Position numbers and translations under genes: made by a program. From contig CANNGJ010000018.1 of the NCBI GenBank assembly GCA_947504185.1, positions 1-64,000 on the forward strand: 64,000 bases of DNA, in the 5' to 3' direction. Under the pieces are notes generated by a model. The model searched no databases. It was given only the letters and a program-made list of their open reading frames with translations, and was not told the DNA's origin. This DNA comes from an uncultured Tenacibaculum sp. GTDB lineage: Bacteria > Bacteroidota > Bacteroidia > Flavobacteriales > Flavobacteriaceae. Positions within the stretch are counted from its first letter, which is position 1. Every line of letters starts with the position of its first letter. Shown here piece by piece: positions 60,070 through 64,000 of the stretch.

Positions 60070-61182
60070 TTAAACAATAAATAATTCTGAAGCTAAACCA
60101 TCCGCTAAAAACTTTCCTTTTTGAGTTGTTTTCAAGGTGTTTTTTTCAACAATTAATAATCCTTGATTGATAAACTTCTTTGACGAAGTTACTAATTGCT
60201 TTTTAAAATCTTCATCTATTTTATCTAACGAAACACCCCAAATGGTTCTTAATCCTGTCATTAAATATTCATTAAACTGATCTTCTCTTGACAGTTCTTC
60301 AACCTCATTTGGTAAATTCCCTAATTGTATTTCTTTTATATATTTTGTATTACTAGCAATATTCCAACTACGATGTGTTTTATTAAAAGAATGCGCCGAC
60401 GGACCAATACCTATATATTTTTTTCCTTGCCAATAACTCGTATTATGCTTTGAAAAATAATTAGGCTTCCCAAAGTTTGAAATCTCATAATGTGCAAATC
60501 CATTTTTAGCAGTCTCTTCTACTAAAATATCAAAATGTTCTTTAGCTTCTGTTTCATCTGGTGCTGGGTATTTTCCATTTTTCACAAAACTATCTAACAC
60601 TGTTTTTGGCTCAACCGTTAATGCGTAGCTGGATATGTGATTAACCCCAAAATCAAAAGCAATTTGTAAATTTTCTTTCCAACGTTCGTTACTCATGTTT
60701 GGAACTCCGTAAATTAAATCGACAGTAATATTATCAAAATGACGAGTAGCCATAGACAAGCAGTTTTTTGCTTCTTCTGAATTATGGGCTCTATTCATAC
60801 TTTTTAAATCTTCTTCAAAAAAAGATTGCACTCCAATACTTAATCTATTTATTGGTGATTTAGCTAATTCTAAAATTTTTTCTTCTGATAAATCATCAGG
60901 ATTCGCCTCTAAAGTAATTTCAGGATTTTCAACAACTGAATAATTTTCTTGAATTTCCTTCAACAGCAACTCTATTTCATTTTGAGATAATAAGCTTGGT
61001 GTTCCTCCTCCAAAATAAATAGTTTCTATCGTTTCATTTTGTAACTCACCTTTTCTTAACTGTAGTTCTTTTACCAAGCATAAAATCAAGTCATCTTTCT
61101 TTTTTAAAGAAGTAGAAAAATGAAAATCACAATAAAAACATGCTTGCTTACAAAATGGGATATGTAAATAGATTCCTGCCAA
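60070..61182 (-). CDS. hemW: Radical SAM heme chaperone HemW
   Basis: 370 residues. The start MAGIYLHIPFCKQACFYCDF has the HemW cluster motif CxxxCxxC; then ETIYFGGGTPSLLS, SIGVQSFFEEDL and NHISSYALTVEP. It lacks the extended N terminus of coproporphyrinogen oxidase HemN, so it is annotated as the heme-trafficking relative. It lies 1 bp after ruvC. Confidence 0.93.
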   Translation of the reverse strand: MAGIYLHIPFCKQACFYCDFHFSTSLKKKDDLILCLVKELQLRKGELQNETIETIYFGGGTPSLLSQNEIELLLKEIQENYSVVENPEITLEANPDDLSEEKILELAKSPINRLSIGVQSFFEEDLKSMNRAHNSEEAKNCLSMATRHFDNITVDLIYGVPNMSNERWKENLQIAFDFGVNHISSYALTVEPKTVLDSFVKNGKYPAPDETEAKEHFDILVEETAKNGFAHYEISNFGKPNYFSKHNTSYWQGKKYIGIGPSAHSFNKTHRSWNIASNTKYIKEIQLGNLPNEVEELSREDQFNEYLMTGLRTIWGVSLDKIDEDFKKQLVTSSKKFINQGLLIVEKNTLKTTQKGKFLADGLASELFIV

Positions 61183-61183
61183 A

Positions 61184-61735
61184 TTATTTTACTTTATTTG
61201 GATTCTGTTTTACAAAAGCTGTCCAACCTGTATAATTTTTTCCTCCTACTTTAGTTCCTGAATTGTAATGGTGACAAACTGCTGCTGCTAAACCATCAGT
61301 AGCATCTAAATTTTTAGGTAAAGTTTTTAAATTCAATAATGACTTTAACATCAAAGCAACTTGTTCTTTACTCGATTTACCATTCCCTGTAATTGCCATT
61401 TTTATTTTTAATGGCGCATATTCAGTTACAGGAATCTCACGCGATAATCCTGCAGCCATAGCTACCCCTTGTGCACGTCCTAACTTCAGCATCGACTGTA
61501 CATTTTTACCAAAAAAAGGAGCCTCTAAAGCTATTTCGTCAGGTTTGTAAGTGTCAATTAACTCAATAGTACGTTCAAAAATTAATTTCAACTTTAAATA
61601 ATGGTCGTCATACTTTTTTAATAGCAATTCATTCATTTGAACAAACTCCATTTTTTTACCAATAACTTTTATAATCCCAAACCCCATAATGGTCGTTCCG
61701 GGATCGATGCCTAATATGATTTTTTCTGTCTTCAA
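61184..61735 (-). CDS. ruvC: Holliday junction resolvase RuvC
   Basis: 183 residues. IILGIDPGTTIMGFGII with catalytic Asp at the start, ALEAPFFGKNVQSMLKLGRAQG with the second acidic residue, and the terminal NLDATDGLAAAVCHH with the last two acids. It cuts Holliday junctions with RuvAB. First gene of ruvC-hemW-cyclase; ruvA/B are not in the window. Confidence 0.96.
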   Translation of the reverse strand: MKTEKIILGIDPGTTIMGFGIIKVIGKKMEFVQMNELLLKKYDDHYLKLKLIFERTIELIDTYKPDEIALEAPFFGKNVQSMLKLGRAQGVAMAAGLSREIPVTEYAPLKIKMAITGNGKSSKEQVALMLKSLLNLKTLPKNLDATDGLAAAVCHHYNSGTKVGGKNYTGWTAFVKQNPNKVK

Positions 61736-61759
61736 ATTTTATTGTACTTTGTACAAACA

Positions 61760-61767
61760 CAAAACTA
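61760..61767 (-). promoter_or_regulatory. -7 box of the ruvC operon
   Basis: On the minus strand the bases read TAGTTTTG, 24 bp before the ruvC ATG, in the divergent gap with the Bax-inhibitor-like gene. Confidence 0.5.
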
Positions 61768-61783
61768 ATCAATTAAATCATTT

Positions 61784-62527
61784 ATGAGTGTATTTGGCTT
61801 GCGAACATCTAATCCTGCATTTAACCGTTATTTCTGGAGAAAATCTAAAAGTTATTCAAAAGCAAAAATGTCTATCGGAGGTATTATTCTAAAATCTCTT
61901 TTAATGTTATGTTTAGTTACCTCAACAGCGGCTTACACTTGGCATTTATATTTTAGTGGAATTAACACCAAATGGTATACAGCCATAGGTATGTTTGTTG
62001 CCATTTTTTGTAGTTTATTTATTTCTTTCAAACATGATTCTGCCAAATATTTACTTCCAATTTATGCTTTAGCTAAAGGTTTTTTTTTAGGAGGAATTAG
62101 CGCTATTGCTCATAATCGATTTCCTAATTTACCCTTTCAAGCAATTGGAGTAACTTTAGTTACTTTTTTTGTAATGTTAACACTTTACAGATGGAAATTA
62201 ATACGCGTAACAAGAAGGTTTAGATCCATTATTATTACTGCGACCGCAAGTATTTTTATTTTCTATTTTATTGGATGGATTTTACGTTTTATAGGTATTA
62301 ATGTTCCGTATTTATGGGGGACATCATGGTTTGCTATCGGGTTTAATGTTATCGCAGCAATCGTAGCTTCCTTTAGCTTATTACTCGACTTTTATTATAT
62401 CGACCGACAAGTAGGACGTTACCCTAAAGAGCGTGAATGGTTAGCTACTTGGGGATTACTAATCACACTGATTTGGTTGTATGTTGAAGTTTTAAGATTG
62501 ATGAAAAAATTAGCGATACGGTTTTAA
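61784..62527 (+). CDS. Bax inhibitor-1/YccA family membrane protein
   Basis: 247 residues, seven hydrophobic segments, with the bacterial BI-1/YccA/YbhL type features FFLGGISAIAHNRFPNL and LLLDFYYIDRQVGRYPKEREW near the end (an acidic residue in a TM is the possible pH-sensitive pore). The N-terminal 35 residues are basic. Members may conduct calcium or interact with FtsH. Divergent from ruvC and convergent to the adenine deaminase gene. Confidence 0.87.
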   Translation: MSVFGLRTSNPAFNRYFWRKSKSYSKAKMSIGGIILKSLLMLCLVTSTAAYTWHLYFSGINTKWYTAIGMFVAIFCSLFISFKHDSAKYLLPIYALAKGFFLGGISAIAHNRFPNLPFQAIGVTLVTFFVMLTLYRWKLIRVTRRFRSIIITATASIFIFYFIGWILRFIGINVPYLWGTSWFAIGFNVIAAIVASFSLLLDFYYIDRQVGRYPKEREWLATWGLLITLIWLYVEVLRLMKKLAIRF

Positions 62528-62568
62528 TCGCAGAGCGATAGTCAAACACTTTTTTTTTAATAATAAAG

Positions 62569-64000
62569 TTACTTAACCTCTAAAGATGTAAATTTAAATG
62601 TATTCCCATCAAACAATCCTTTATCAGAAAGTTTTAAAGATGGAATTACTAATAACGCCATAAATGATAATGTCATATAAGGAGCTCTTAATTTACTTCC
62701 CATCTGTTTAGCCATAGTGTCTAATTCTGCATAAGTTTTACCAATTTCTTCAGCAGGTTTATCAGACATAATTCCTGCAACTGGTAATGAAACTATTTTT
62801 TCTTCGGATGCAGTTACAGCGCAAACTCCACCTTTGTTTTCTATTAATAAGTTTACTGCTTTACAGATCATTTCATCAGAAACTCCAACAGCTATAATAT
62901 TATGAGAATCATGTCCTACCGAACTAGCAATAGCCCCTTCTTTTAATCCGAAATTTTTGATAAATGCAATTGAAGGTTTAGCATTTTTATAACGGTTTAC
63001 CACCGTCATTTTTAACACATCATTTTCAGTATTTGAAACTAAATTCCCTTCTTTAATTAAAGAATCAACTTCAATTTCGTTCGTTACCAACTCACTATCT
63101 AAAGCTTCAATTACTCTAATTTTATCAGACGCTGAATGAAATTCAAAATCGGATACTTGCTTTTTATCAGTGTCGAAATTATTTAACACTTTAAAATCTA
63201 CATGTTTTACAAATGATTTTCCATTCTCTGCAACCAATTCTCCATTGATATATGTATTTAAAACTTGGAATTTCTCTAAATCTTCTACTACAATAAAATC
63301 AGCCTCATCTCCTTCTTTTAACAATCCTACATCTAAATTATAATGCTTTACAGGATTTATACAAGCTGCTTGTAATACTTTAAACACATCTATCCCCTTA
63401 GCAACGGCTCTTTCACACAACTCGTTTAAATGCCCTACTAACAAATCATCAGGATGTTTATCATCCGAGCAAAACATCATGTATTCGTAGTGTTCAGGGA
63501 GTAAATCGATTAAGGCTTCGAAGTTCTTAGCGGCACTTCCTTCACGAATAATTACCTTCATTCCTTTTTGTAGCTTCTCTAAAGCTTCTTCATAGGTAAA
63601 ACATTCATGGTCGGTATAAATACCAGCGGCAATATATTTGTCTAAATCCTCTCCTCTAATTCCTGGTGCATGACCATCCACAGGCTTGTTGTAATGTTTA
63701 GCCCAAGCAATTTTCTTTAACACTTCTTCATCTTGATAAATCACTCCTGGGTAATTCATCATTTCTGCTAGATATTTAATATCAGGATTCTCCATCATCT
63801 TCTTAATATCATCAGAATCTATGATAGCTCCTGCACTTTCAAAAGAAGTCGCTGGCACACAAGAAGGAGCTCCAAAATTAAATTTCAACGGAACTTTCTT
63901 TCCGTTTTCAATCATAAACTCCACTCCCTTTACTCCTAATACATTCGCTATTTCATGTGGATCAGAAACTGTAGCAACTGTACCGTGAACAACAGCAATT
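62569..64000 (-). CDS. ade: Adenine deaminase, 5' end outside the window
   Basis: The visible 476 or so codons run open to the window edge; the frame continues upstream of the first ATG ([20 protein letters not shown]), so the start is missing. Motifs: DGHAPG and [15 protein letters not shown] (amidohydrolase core), [12 protein letters not shown], and the C-terminal adenine-deaminase domain [12 protein letters not shown]. It converts adenine to hypoxanthine with Mn/Fe. Its promoter is outside. Confidence 0.93.
   Translation of the reverse strand, partial: IAVVHGTVATVSDPHEIANVLGVKGVEFMIENGKKVPLKFNFGAPSCVPATSFESAGAIIDSDDIKKMMENPDIKYLAEMMNYPGVIYQDEEVLKKIAWAKHYNKPVDGHAPGIRGEDLDKYIAAGIYTDHECFTYEEALEKLQKGMKVIIREGSAAKNFEALIDLLPEHYEYMMFCSDDKHPDDLLVGHLNELCERAVAKGIDVFKVLQAACINPVKHYNLDVGLLKEGDEADFIVVEDLEKFQVLNTYINGELVAENGKSFVKHVDFKVLNNFDTDKKQVSDFEFHSASDKIRVIEALDSELVTNEIEVDSLIKEGNLVSNTENDVLKMTVVNRYKNAKPSIAFIKNFGLKEGAIASSVGHDSHNIIAVGVSDEMICKAVNLLIENKGGVCAVTASEEKIVSLPVAGIMSDKPAEEIGKTYAELDTMAKQMGSKLRAPYMTLSFMALLVIPSLKLSDKGLFDGNTFKFTSLEVK

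Overview
The window is a 64 kb piece of an AT-rich Bacteroidota chromosome, almost certainly from the family Flavobacteriaceae (Tenacibaculum/Polaribacter-like; the genus cannot be fixed by eye). The evidence is the complete gliding/type IX secretion core gldK-gldL-gldM-gldN, the family-typical neighbours (coaX, an outer-membrane barrel, a TPR protein, lptC, a CBS membrane protein and a PpiD-like chaperone in one operon), and many promoters with the Bacteroidota -7 box TAnnTTTG instead of a TATAAT box. Start codons generally lack a Shine-Dalgarno sequence. No rRNA, CRISPR array, prophage or transposase gene was seen.

Layout. 0-4.5 kb: a DUF3127 protein with an SSB-like tail, a flavoprotein, a histidine kinase, a HIT protein, greA and a Rieske-like lipoprotein whose cluster histidines are gone. 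4.5-12 kb: purK-ureohydrolase-purE, an M3 peptidase, a glycosyltransferase and lpdA. 12-13.6 kb: an accessory AraC-regulator/SRPBCC-lipoprotein pair followed by a degenerate intergenic repeat. 13.7-21.3 kb: the envelope operon coaX to ppiD (minus strand). 21.4-21.7 kb: two identical tandem tRNA-Phe genes. 21.7-30.6 kb: a nuclease/phosphatase, a Spy-like protein, a gamma-carbonic anhydrase, a LytS/LytR-type two-component pair, SIMPL and von Willebrand proteins, a glucosaminidase and a PLP enzyme. 30.7-33.4 kb: an unrecognised three-gene cassette (small beta protein, outer-membrane barrel, coiled-coil two-TM protein) bracketed by inverted CGCTAAC ends and a 131-bp repeat. 33.4-45.3 kb: an ABC-F protein, a DUF983 protein, an FAD oxidoreductase, gldKLMN, a ureohydrolase-fold protein lacking metal ligands, and topA. 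45.5-52 kb: miaB, a sigma-54 activator, lptE, a TPR protein, secG and groES-groEL. 52-64 kb: a frameshifted lipoprotein gene, polyprenyl synthase, rlmN, queA, mazG-aroA, an MFS exporter plus VOC protein behind what looks like a transcription attenuator, ruvC-hemW-cyclase, a Bax-inhibitor-like protein, and an adenine deaminase cut by the window edge.

How the parts work together. Most of the window is housekeeping: purine synthesis, tRNA/rRNA modification (miaB, rlmN, queA), LPS transport (lptC, lptE), protein export and folding (secG, groESL, ppiD) and T9SS/gliding. Accessory DNA is limited to the two cassettes at 12-13.6 and 30.7-33.4 kb, both directly followed by related intergenic repeats. 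No stretch above 300 bp lacks a gene; the longest gap (59035-59310) holds the putative attenuator and a small reading frame, and the other gaps of 100-200 bp hold promoters, terminators and repeats.

The most interesting candidates are the MFS attenuator at 59.0-59.2 kb, the three-gene cassette at 30.7-33.4 kb, the one-base frameshift in the lipoprotein gene at 52.0-52.4 kb, and two proteins that keep a fold but have lost its metal or cluster ligands (4.1 kb and 41.6 kb).
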